This document shows, piece after piece, positions 47,632 through 59,610 of a stretch of 64,000 nucleotides of DNA. A program made the position numbers and the translations under genes. The notes below the pieces were generated by a model that had not been told where the DNA came from, did not search any database, and saw nothing but the letters and a program-made list of their open reading frames with translations. Where the stretch lies: assembly GCA_910890315.1 (NCBI GenBank), contig CAJVGD010000025.1, positions 1 to 64,000 of the forward strand. The letters run 5' to 3'. The stretch's first letter is position 1, and the number at the start of each line of letters is the position of its first letter. The DNA comes from Serendipita indica DSM 11827 (Eukaryota; Basidiomycota; Agaricomycetes; Sebacinales; Serendipitaceae).

Positions 47632-48803
47632 ATGTTGGCCGTCTCTCAAGTTGCCCTGTATTTCACCATCAAGTATCTCGTCAACCAGATTGACGTTGGC
47701 GGTGATCCAGATAGAAAGAAACAGTTGGACAAAGGAAACAAAGTATTGGAGAGAATAGGGCTAAAGGATGGCGACCTGGACGAGCACGAGAGTGAGTAAC
47801 TGTGGCAGACACTCGGATTGCTGAGCCAAACTTCTTCTTCTCAGGAACTATCGCTGCGGAGATTATCTCGCCTGAAGACATGAATGTAACCTTTGCCGAC
47901 ATTGGTGGACTCGACGGCATTATCACCTCCCTCCGCGAAACCGTCATTTTTCCCTTGACACACCCACAACTGTTTACATCTTCATCTCTATTATCAGCAC
48001 CCAAGGGTGTGCTTCTCTATGGTCCACCAGGGTGTGGAAAATCTATGCTTGCCAAAGCATTGGCAAAGGAGAGTGGGGCCAATTTCATCAATATCAGCGT
48101 CTCTACGTTGACGAACAAGTGGTACGGCGAATCGAACAAACTCGTACATGCATTGTTCTCGCTCGCCAAACGGTTAAAGCCGTGTATCATCTTCATCGAC
48201 GAGATAGATTGTTTCCTGCGCGAACGAGGAAAGGGTGATCATGAGGTCACTGGAATGATGAAGGCAGAATTCATGACGTGAGTTTACATTTAACCTGCTG
48301 TTCCATCATCTAAAGATTCTCAGGCAATGGGACGGACTTGTAACGGACAAAGACTCACGAATTCTCGTGCTAGGTGCAACGAACCGACCAAACGACATTG
48401 ACCCAGCCATATTGCGACGACTCCCCAAACGCTTCGCCATTCGACTCCCCGACCGAGCGCAGCGTCTCAAGATTCTACAGCTCATGCTCAAGAACACACC
48501 CTATCACCTACACTCTCCCTTGATCTCCTCGCAGCGGAGACAGAAGGCCTGTCTGGCTCAGATCTACATGAGCTATGTCGAAATGCTGCTATGCATCCAC
48601 TGAAGGAAGTGATGCGACGAGAGGGTGGTCTGGAAGGTGTCGGAGCAGATTTTAAGCTTCGGCCCCTCACGCTCAAAGACTTTTTGACACTAGACGGTGA
48701 CGTCTTGCCGCCCCCTGGTACAAACGAACCCATCGCCGTCGCAAAGCAGGTCAACTCGTATAACGCTACAATTTCCGAGCTGGAAATCGACGATTTGTCG
48801 TAA
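47632..48803 (+). CDS. MSP1: MSP1/ATAD1-type mitochondrial outer-membrane AAA ATPase (about 357 aa)
   Basis: Extracts mislocalised tail-anchored proteins and stalled import substrates from the outer mitochondrial membrane. Exons are 47632-47791, 47845-48277 and 48324-48803. An N-terminal membrane helix ([20 protein letters not shown]) leads to the AAA module: [10 protein letters not shown], Walker [31 protein letters not shown], Walker B IIFIDEID, and [20 protein letters not shown] with the arginine fingers. At the C-run 48507-48508 one base is missing; reading then continues [20 protein letters not shown], and the sum becomes 1074 nt. In a conserved housekeeping gene an assembly error is likely. 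The true start may lie in an upstream exon. Confidence 0.9.
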
Positions 48804-48940
48804 TATTCCGCGTTTGTGGGCTTACTCTATGCGTCTAGTAATTGCAATTGTCTTCCATTACTGCTTATCAATAGACGGGATCTATACACCTATTAGAGCC
48901 TCGGCCTATTGACGTCAGCAGCCTCCCGTTTCGAATCGAG

Positions 48941-50265
<1,325 letters not shown>

Positions 50266-50555
50266 CTTTAGGTGTGAATTATTACCAAATGCTCTGCGCG
50301 ACTGGAAATCGACAAGTGTCCAAGAAACAGAGGCACTACGAAGAGTGTTGGTCACGAGCGGACGTCTGAGGGTACGAATAAACGCAAACAGTTTGACGGG
50401 CTTTTGAGAGGTGAAGACGCTTATAACAATAAGTGGCTGGCCGGGTCCAAGGATAGGATTCACGTCAGCACCGATGGATGCGCTTACTCGATCTCCGCCC
50501 AGCTCGCGAAATCTCGGAATTCCGTAAGAGATTTTATAAATTCTTGGACAAACTA

Positions 50556-51863
50556 TCATTGCCGACCATTGCCGGTGATGATGCATCCGTTCTGTATTCC
50601 AAACCGGCACACGTCGCCAGAATGCTAGCAAGGCGTGAGAACTTGGAATACACGTGATTACGAATCTGACCTTGCCTCTACTCTTCAATATCTTTAGCCG
50701 GAAGACGTCCCTTGAACCGGGTCCTGGTCTCTGCTCGTCTTTGCTAAGAAAGAGAGAGACATCTGTAAGGTACGTAAACGATGGACCAAGTGATGGTTTC
50801 GGCTTTATCGCGTCCTGCAGGGAAGCACTTGAAATGGGACGAGGTCGTGTTGCAGTATTCGATATCTAGGGCCATGAGCATGAAAATATGGAGCCTAGAA
50901 GGACTCACAAACACCAGAATTCTGTATTGCTTTGCTAGCGACATGAGATATCTCATGAATGTGACCATCATGGCATGTCCTAGTGGATGTGAGTTGACTC
51001 TGATACCCTTACAGTCACATAAAACTACCTTTGGAAGATACTGCACTAAGACTTGGTCCCAGCAATGGCGTGATGGGGTCAATGACAATCATTCTCAACT
51101 TTGGGCCCACGATTTGTTGGTCCTGGAATGTTCAGCCAATGTCTGCGTGATACCTAGAACACTACCTTTGATTGAGTCTCCACTCCTTCGAGAATGTCGT
51201 ACACCGAGGCCAAGTCGGGGCAAGATGCGACTTGCAGTCGTAAGAGGGCATCCTACCAAAGCTCAGTGCCAATAATCGGGTATTAAAGCACGGATTGTAC
51301 ATTCTCCTTCTTGGCTTTTAACTGCTCCACTACCTGACTGGCAAGCTCCGGAGAGAAGGATCCCAAGGTATCAATCCACATGACTGATCGGTCTTCATTG
51401 TCTAAAAGGTACTTGACAACCATGTGGTTCAAGAATACCTTCAAGAGTCAACTTTGGTCTTCACCTTTTGTATCAAGCTCACCGTTTTGCCGCTGCCCGC
51501 AAATCCAGCCAACTCTACGACTCCATCCTGGGGTAAATCGATCGCAGAATCTATAGATGGTAATCCTAGAGTGCATACACTACTCTGGCAGGCTCGGGGC
51601 AACAATTCTTGTTGATAAAGCTCGTCTCCTTTTGAGACGTCTGCTACCAAGAACGTTGTAATCTCCTCGTAGAGACTATTCCACTGCTTTCGGCTGATAC
51701 AATCCACAGGAAGCAGATGAAAGAGCTGCTCTGCCGAATATCGAAGGACGACATCTTGTGGCAAGGCAAGTCGGAGATTTATGAGTGCATTTAAGAGCTG
51801 CTTGAGCTTTTCCTCGTCTACTGGGCGTGACCTGAGTGTTGGTAGCAGCGCTTGAAGGCGCAT
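50556..51863 (-). CDS. RAD51-family recombination paralogue (347 aa), RAD51D-like
   Basis: RecA-fold ATPase of the RAD51 paralogue group, which assists RAD51 filament assembly in homologous recombination. Exons 51863-51483, 51438-51292, 51252-51166, 51122-51029, 50979-50909, 50865-50671 and 50624-50556 sum to 1044 nt. After an N-terminal helical part, Walker A is VELAGFAGSGKT (residues 116-127), followed by SVMWIDTLGSFSPE, Walker B RMIVIDPITPLLGPS (about 214-228), and the C-terminal KPKPSLGPSFTYLTDVSLFL. The assignment to RAD51D rather than another paralogue is tentative. It shares a 273-bp divergent promoter with the NACHT-WD40 gene. Confidence 0.85.
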
Positions 51864-52136
51864 TTACAGCGTGGTGTCGAGCGGCAAGCTACTCTAAACA
51901 TCTTCGCAACGAGATACCCTCTCCACCAGCTCAAAATTTCCACACTCTACTGACTCCATAAGATCCTGCCATGCACTTCGCAGATTACGATTGCATTCAA
52001 GGTCGCGGGATCGGTCAGCGAGTCTATGCTTGCAATAACAGTCCACACCATTAAAATTTCGCTGATATGAGTAAATTTACGGTACCTTCGGGTGCTGGCA
52101 GACGCCGACTCCATCTTGGAATCATCCACCTCCGCT
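51864..52136. promoter_or_regulatory. Divergent promoter between the RAD51 paralogue and the NACHT-WD40 gene
   Basis: 273 bp between the two start codons. No recognisable box. If the receptor uses the upstream in-frame ATG at 52092 the gap shrinks to 228 bp. Confidence 0.4.
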
Positions 52137-55100
52137 ATGTCAACTAGAAAGTCAAACAAGGCTAAAAAGTCGTATAGGACTCAGAATTCGTTGGGATCAT
52201 ATTCTCTTCCTGGAAATTCATCACGCAACAAGCATCAACTGTACGACGCAGCCAATGTCGGTCTCGATGTGATGGGGAATATATCCGAGGGATCCGAGCT
52301 GCTTGCTCCTCTGAAAGCTGCGTGTCGAACAACGAAATCGATCCTCGAAGTCTTACGGGCGAGTTGGCAATACTAATAGCGACGACTTCTAAAAATGCTG
52401 CAGGCGATAGATAGCAATCAAGAAGGATGGAGCGACCTAGCACGGCGTCTCACGAATTACATGGGCGCACTAGAAAACCAAATCACGTTATTTGAGATAC
52501 ATCCTATAGAGAACAGAGCCGTCAACGAGGCGGTCAGCCGACCGCTGATCCAATATGTCGAGTGCGTAAAGAATTCAAGTATACTTCAATATGCTGAGCG
52601 ATGCAGATTTCTCGAAGATATGCATGATCGGATCATTGAACTAAAGGAGACACGCAGCCGCGGCAGACTGGGCCTGTTCAAAGCGTTCAGCAAAGTCAAA
52701 GTCGATATGGAGGAGATCCGTATGCTTAACCAAGATATAGAGGATCGGCATAGGCAGCTCATGGTACGTGCTCCGTCAAATCTTATTTTGTCCACAAACC
52801 GACCGTAGACGTAGGAAGCATTAGGTCTCTTCACCGCGTTGCATACTCAAGTCATAGAGCAGAATACGAAGACTCTTCTAACAGATGGTAAGCAAGGATT
52901 TTTATACCAGACGCTTGCTTAGTATTCCAAGTCGACACTGGAGCTATTCTTCAGCTACCAACAGTAGCAGTTCTTGCATCCTCGGTACATACGACCTGTA
53001 TGGAAGGCACACGGACGGCGGTTCTTCAGACAATCTCCTGCTGGGCCGAGGATGACACGTCGGACAAGCCAATATTTTGGCTCTGTGACATAGCCGGCTC
53101 CGGTAAATCCACAGTTGCAATGTCCGCAGTGGCATCGTGGCGGAGACAGGGAGTACTCGGCGGTCGATTCTTCTTCTCCTTGGCCAGCAGCGAAGGGTCG
53201 ACCACTGACAAATTCTGCTCGACCATAGCCAGGGAGCTCGTGCAGCAAATGCCCGAACTGGGTCCACATATCGCTGCGGTTGTGAAACAAAATCCCGATA
53301 TCATGCGAAGCTCAATCGAAGAGCAATTCAGGGCGCTCATCGTCCACCCTCTCCACCATCGGCAAGGCCGTACAATCATTGTAGTCGATGCACTCGATGA
53401 ATGCAAGTCTGGATCACAGAGACGAGAACTTCTCGAAACATTTTCCAAGGCAGTTCGAGAGAGCGAGAACCTCAAAATCTTCATGACGAGCCGACCTGAT
53501 CCTGTCATCGAAGCAGTCTTAGGGCCGCTCTCCATCAAATCAAAGCTGGGAGATCGCCTCCACGATGTCAAGCACCGCGATAATATTGACGACGTCGCGT
53601 TATATGTACACCAGTCGCTCGATGGCATATTACCTCTTGACAAGAGGCAGCGAATAGTCGAGAAGGCCAATGGGTTGTTCATCTGGGCGAGCACTGCTTG
53701 CCGAATGCTTACAAGCGAGACAATTTTATACACTCCTGAAAGCATATATGAACGTCTGGTTTCGTTAAACCAGGTTGGAGCCATGGACGAAATATATGAC
53801 CTTGTATTCGAGCGGATGGATCCAGAGGCTCTCTCAGTCATGAGCGAAATGCTCGCTCTGCTCCTTGTAGCGTGTGAGCCACTCACCACCGACGAATTGG
53901 AGGACATTTTGAAGCAAGTTGGATTGCAAGGAAGTGGGAGGGCACTTGTGAAGAATCTTGGAAGCGTACTTAGTGCGGACGAGAGTACGAAATTGATTCA
54001 GTTTCGTCATCCGACCCTGGTTGAGTACCTCCGACGGTGCTCGATTGTCACTGCGGTCAATGGCCGCCGTAAACTCAATATCAAAGCCGCCAATGCACAT
54101 GGTCAGGTCGCACTTTGGTCCTTTAAACGCCTCAAGTCGCGGACCGAAGGTCTCAAGTTCAACATTTGTCAACTCGAGTCATCGTTCTATCTAAACCGAG
54201 AAATATCCGACCTTGATGCAAGGATATCCAAGTTCATCCCAAGGAAACTTCGATATGCCAGTTCCAATTGGCTGTTTCACGTTGCGGAGACGGATGACTA
54301 TTGGCGAAGCGCACTCAAAAGCGAACTTGAACACATTATGCAAATTCCGTATGTTTTATACTGGATGGAGATCCTGAGCTTTACTGGAGGAGTGCCACAA
54401 GCAATAGCAGATCTTCGGACTGTTACTCGGCACGCAAGGGTGAGCGATTTAACATGATTTGTTTTGACCTCTTACATACTCTTGCCAGATTGAAGAGAAG
54501 ACGAGAAGTGACATGACCGAGATCCGACGTTTTCTGATGGCGTTCTCGGTACCAATCCAAGATAGCGCCCCGCATATTTACATTTCTGCACTTCCATTCA
54601 CGCCTGTGAAGTCAAAAATGCACCTATGCGGCCTTGATATATACAAAAACACCCTCAAAGTGACTCGAGGACTTGAGGATATGTATCATAGTCTTCCAAG
54701 GACTCTTGTGGGTCACAATGGCTCGGTCAACTCCGTCGCGTTCTCACCTGACAGCTCACGGATCGTGTCTGGCTCGGAAGACAGGAAGCTTCGACTGTGG
54801 GACGCAGACACGGGTCAGCCATTGGGAGAGCCAATCCGAGGTCACTATGGCTCTGTCAATGCCGTCGCATTCTCGCCAGACAGCTCACGAATCGTATCTG
54901 GCTCAAACGACGGTTCAATTCGATTATGGGATGCACACACTGGCAAGCCTTCAGGGACGCCAATCTGGGGACATGAAGACATAGTTTTGGCTGTCCAATT
55001 CTCGCCATGTGGCTCTCAAATCGTCTCTAGCTCGAGAGACCACACAATTCGAGTGTGGGATGCGGATACTAGTCAACCATTGGGGGGGCCAATTCGAGGT

Positions 55101-57030
55101 CACCAAGACTCGGTCAATGCCGTCGAATTCTCACCAGACGGCTCACAAATCGTCTCTGGCTCTTCAGATGGCACAATTCGTCTATGGGACGCAGACACCG
55201 ACCAACCATTGGGAGAACCAATCAGAGGCCATAACAACCCTGTCACTGCCGTCGCATTCTCGCCAGACGGCTTACGAGTCGTCTCTGGCTCGCAGGATGG
55301 TACGATTCGAATATGGCACGCCGACACTGGTCAACCGTTAGGAGGGCAGATACGGGGTCACGAAAATTCGGTCAATGCCGTCAAATTCTCGCGAGACGGC
55401 TCACAAATTGTCTCTTGCTCACACGACGAAGTGATTAGAATTTGGGACGCAAACACCGGTCAGCAGTTAGGACGCTCAATATGGGGACATGCATCGCCAG
55501 TCCTCACCGTCGCATTCTCGCCAGATGATTCACGAATCGTCTCTGGCGCTTACGAGCGGACTATTCGACTGTGGGACGCAGACACTGGCCAGTCATTGGG
55601 AGAGCCAATTCGGGGTCACCAAGACTCGATTAATGCCATCGAATTCTCGCCAGACGGTTCACGAATCGTCTCTAGCTCCGTGGACAAGACAATTCGACTA
55701 TGGGACACAATCACTGGTCAGCCGTTGGGGGATCCTATCCTGGGCCACACAGGCTCGGTCAATACTGTCGCACTCTCCCCTGACGGCTCGCGGATTGTGT
55801 CTGGCTCGGAGGACATGACACTTCGATTGTGGGACGCAGGCACGGGCCGGCCACTGGGAGAGCCCATCAGGGGTCACCAAGGCAGGGTCTTTACCGTTGG
55901 GTTCTCACCAGATTGCTTCCGGATCCTCTCGGGCTCGGAAGACATGACCCTTCGGCTGTGGGACGCAGATACTGGCCAGCCGTTGGGGGTGCCAATTCGG
56001 GGTCACCAAGACTCGGTCCGTGCCGTCAAATTCTCGCCAAACGGCTCATTAATCGTCTCTGGCTCGAACGATGCGACTATCCGACTGTGGGACGCAGATA
56101 CCGGTCAACCGTTGGGGGAGCCAATTCGAGGTCACCGAGGCTCGGTAACAGCCGTCGATTTCTCGCCAGATGGTTTACGGATTGTCTCTGGTTCTCAAGA
56201 CAAGACAATTCGACTTTGGACACAACCACTGGTCAGCCGTTAGGGGTTCCTATTCTGGGTCACACATACCCTGTTCAAGCGGTCGCATTCTCGCCTAACG
56301 GCTCGCGAATAGTCTCTAGCTCTTTGGGAAAGACAATTAGACTGTGGAACGCAAACACTGGCCAGCAGTTGGGGGAGGCGATCAGAGGTCACCAGAAATC
56401 CGTCGCTGCCGTCAAATTCTCTCCAGACGGCTCAAAAATCATCTCGGGCTCTGACGACAAGACAATTCGACTGTGGAATATAGAAACTGGTGGGTGTAAC
56501 TTTTTTCTTTTCTGATTTGGAGAAGGATGAGGAAATGTGTTATGCATCCAGATCAAGGTGGCTTGGTCGGGTATGTCGGGACTCTTCATCTCGACAAATA
56601 ACGCGGTTAACAGTTATCCGTGTCCAGTAGCAGATATCAGATATACCCACTAACGCCCCCCTCCCCCCGGGTGTAACCTTAATCTGCCAGCACCGTGCAA
56701 TATCTAATCTGACAAATCCTACCAGGTAGAAACACAATCAATACCAAGAAGGATTACATGGATCATGTTTCCTCAGCTGTACCACCGGAAAGTTTTCTCA
56801 AGATCCATGTACCTGGCTTCAACCAGTGCGTACTTTTGCAAGATGGCTGGGTGCAATCTTCTGGTAGGCTTCTCTTTTGGGTGCCACCAGATAACCGGCA
56901 TGGACTACAGACTCCGCGACTTCTGATTACTATGCCAACAGCGAGTCCGTTCCGCGCAACCAAGCTTGATTTCACTCGTTTTCAATGTGGGACTTCTTGG
57001 ACAAACGTTTGTAGAGTCCCCACTCTGTAA
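52137..57030 (+). CDS. NACHT-WD40 STAND (NLR-like) receptor, about 1492 aa
   Basis: Exons 52137-52358, 52404-52763, 52815-52887, 52923-54439, 54489-56489 and 56726-57030. The first intron has a GC donor (gcgagt), required to join EVLR/AIDSNQEGW in frame. Residues 1-215 are helical (LLAPLKAACRTTKSILEVLR), reminiscent of HeLo/MLKL-type four-helix domains. The NACHT follows: Walker A CDIAGSGKST near 275-284, Walker B TIIVVDALDEC near 365. Then come 14 WD40 repeats of 43 residues and a family-specific tail (WVQSSGRLLFWVPPDNRHGL, TKLDFTRFQCG). Fungal homologues include HET-E/HNWD allorecognition proteins. In repeat 12 the GG at 56218-56219 lacks one G (RLW then DTTTGQPLG); one base restores a sum of 4479 nt. 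Confidence 0.9.
54702..56489 (+). repeat. Fourteen tandem WD40-coding repeats of 129 nt
   Basis: Each unit encodes about 43 residues with the frame RGHxxSVxAVxFSPDGSRIVSG and TIRLWDADTGQPLGEPI (slightly variable). Fourteen units equal two seven-bladed propellers. Nucleotide identity between units is high throughout, as expected for unequal crossing-over or gene conversion. Differences concentrate at a few positions after the RGH, such as HYG, HQD, HNN, HEN, HRG and HQK. Confidence 0.92.
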
Positions 57031-57479
57031 TTCTTGATTAATATCACTATTAATGCCTAATTTGTTATTTAAAAGGCTCTGAGATAGGAAGTATGTGTTT
57101 CAAGTCGTGGGTTTCGTATCAAAATTTTACATGGACCCCTCCCTGCTATCTAGTCCAGAATTTCAGGGGTTTTATCAATAGAAATCCAAATAGAGCGTCC
57201 TATTTGCGCCCAATATTTCAAACCCGCTCCGCCCGACAGAATAAAAGTGCTTTACACATGTTCCTATTCACTATTCAACCCGACTTTCCCATGCCACTCT
57301 CATAAAATCTAGGCAGTGTACAGAGATTCTTAGTTGCGAATCGTTGACAGAACGAATCCTTGGAGTACATTAACAAGCGGCGACTTTTGCCATATTCCTA
57401 ATACATTTCCGTAGAACAAACAGTAATATAGGGCTCCTAAAGAAGGCCTCGGAATGTTCATGAAAGAGCAGCCATGAAA
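57031..57479. other. Intergenic, no supported gene
   Basis: AT-rich stretch between the receptor gene and the kinase-like gene. Only a 70-codon ORF without features is present. Confidence 0.5.
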
Positions 57480-58847
57480 TCATTCATTCTGCGAAAGGCC
57501 ATTGAACAGATGATCATCGTGCACCTTGAACATGAGCACTCCAGGCCCGACATCACAATACCACCCGCATGACTCGTCCCCATTGATCGACAGTGGATAT
57601 CTCCCTTCACCCTCTTTTCCGCACCAATCAAAATCAATCAGCATCACTCCACTGCCGTCCTTAGGCTTGAGGATATTGTTCCGGCGTAGGTCACCACAGA
57701 CATAGTCATGCTTGTGTAGGAGCTCTTTGGCCTCTCGTACGCGAGCCAAGTCCTGTTCGGAAAGTTGACCTCTGATATGCGCGACGTCGATCCAATCCAT
57801 GACGACCATGAATCCAAAGTCAATCTTGCAGTCCACAATTCGGGTGCATAACCTCGACTGGCCAGCAACTTGTGGGCCTCTGGGTTGTATCGCGACGTAA
57901 ACTTGACAAGGACACTTCTGGGGGTTGGCAGTATATACCATCACCGGTGGCCTCTGCATCTGGTGCAGTATGATGCCTGATAGACTGATCGAGTAATCTT
58001 TCCATGAGCGGCATGAACAAAAGGTGTCTAAGAACGACATCTTCGGCTACCCGCGCGGAAGCAAGCCTGAGGGACCACGATGTCTGAATACACCTCGTTT
58101 GGGAAAGTCGATGGGGTTGATTCACAGGTCGTCTGTCGATAAAAGTCTGCGAATATCTTTTCAAAGAGGACGATGGGGGGCCACGGAAATCGTAGGACCA
58201 TCCATTTAGAATTCTTACAGGCTTTGCGTTGATCTGGGACGAACCCTTTGACGAGGCACTATCGACTGCATCGTTCTCTGGAAATATTGCATTAGAAACC
58301 ACCACTTTTGAATAAAATGCTTCAAACCTTTTCGCAAACGCTTCGGGTCAGTCGGACACCATGTGCTCAGATGCGGCTCGTTTGAGCTGTGTGGCAAACG
58401 GACGTAAGCAAGCATAGGATCTGTGACTATATGATGGTCTATCATTTGCGTACGAGTTCGAACCAGTATATAAATTTTCTCTGCGGATTGGTCCGCCTCG
58501 AGGACCTTGGTTAAGGGCTGAAGTTTCTCGTGAGCACCCAAACTCAGAGTTATTTTGTTGATTTCTGGGAGATATACGTCGCGTCCACTGCCTGTATCCA
58601 CGACTATTTTGTAAAGGTCGAGGAGGAATATATCGATGTCCATCACATCTTGGGGACCTGCTCTCTGAATCTCTGCCTCAACTCGGAGACATATGCGTCC
58701 TTTGGTATCTCGACGGAGAATGGAGCGTCGGTATTGCGAAGGATTCAACGAGTGGTAAACATGGTCAAAGCCAAGTGCCTGTCGCCTGACCACGAACCTT
58801 GTTCTCTCCGAGACAGAGAAATTTAGGGGTTCCTCTGATCGCGGCAA
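57480..58847 (-). pseudogene. Kinase-like gene with several frame breaks
   Basis: The C-terminal part (57480-57830) is well kept: KIDFGFMVVMDWIDVAH, LARVREAKELLHKHDYVCGD, NNILKPKDG, LIDFDWCGKEGEGRYPLSIN and ESCGWYCDVGPG, ending HDDHLFNGLSQNE. Upstream pieces in other frames fit the same family: SVLVKFTSRYNPEAHKLLAS and RGYAPELW, NAIFPENDAV, and an ORF at 58215-58847 with DVYLPEINKITLSLGAHEKL and ILVRTRTQMI. One break, at CC 57833-57834, is a single missing base; others lie further upstream. The motifs resemble a divergent protein kinase (GD-x-R-x-x-N, DFD for DFG) of an expanded Agaricomycete group. Whether 58215-58847 belongs to the same gene is uncertain. The fragment at 6.7-7.05 kb is its closest relative here. 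Confidence 0.6.
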
Positions 58848-59610
58848 TAAAGCACGTGGATATGCAGGACTTCTGATGTCTCAGTGATGGGAATACAACG
58901 CCGCCCGCCCTCTTCGCCCTGGCGGTGGCCATACTGCCGCCCTCGCTGTCGTCGATCGTGTCGTACTTTCTTTTGGTCCGCGTCGAATTCTAATTGTCGA
59001 CTAACGTAATGGCGCATTGGAGCCGCTGGTCTCGGCGGTTCTGCACGTGGAAATTGGGGCCACTTTGTCAAACGCCAGCTAAAAGAGGGGCATTCAAAGT
59101 GTTCTCAGAAGGTATTTGTAAGAGTACAGCGAGTCTGCAGAGGGCCTGCATGTGCCATCTTGGACTAAATATGAGCCGGTCAGGAGCAGCGGGTGCAGTC
59201 TGCAGCGATCCACCGCAGATTCCAATCTGACTGATGTGACGGGCCCCTTTGTGACCTCGAGTCCGATGAATAATTAGTCTAACTGTTTATGAGCAATAAG
59301 CTTTTTCGAGCGCTGTATAGTCCACTCTGACGTGTGAGACGCAGCGCCGTTCGGAGATTGCCGAACGCATCTTGAACTCTCCGCCAACCGGGCCTGTCAG
59401 TGTACGCCCCGCTGGGATCGAAAGGGGACCCTAGAGCGACTGTCTCGCACCTATTCGCGCCGTCTAGATTGCTTTTTATCGCCCACGACGTCTGCGCAGA
59501 CGGCCGCACGGCTCAAACCGGACGTCTAGAAGCCTACGCTCCTCGTAATCACTCGGTCTTTGCACTCGTCTTGCTCATTCCGTCTTATCGTTGCTTACAA
59601 ATTGCTGCAA
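58848..59610. other. Promoter side of the RNA-binding protein gene; no separate gene supported
   Basis: A reverse ORF at 58823-59071 is open for 82 codons and Arg-rich but has no recognised similarity; it could be an upstream part of the kinase-like gene. From 59400 to 59610 the forward strand is pyrimidine-rich (ctcgtc, ctcattccgtctt), as is common before fungal transcription starts. Confidence 0.4.

Noticed and set aside
58823-59071. Possible Crinkler-like N-terminus for the kinase-like gene
   Set aside because: Only a short stretch (SEVLHIHVLY) is suggestive. No continuous frame or conserved motif supports it.
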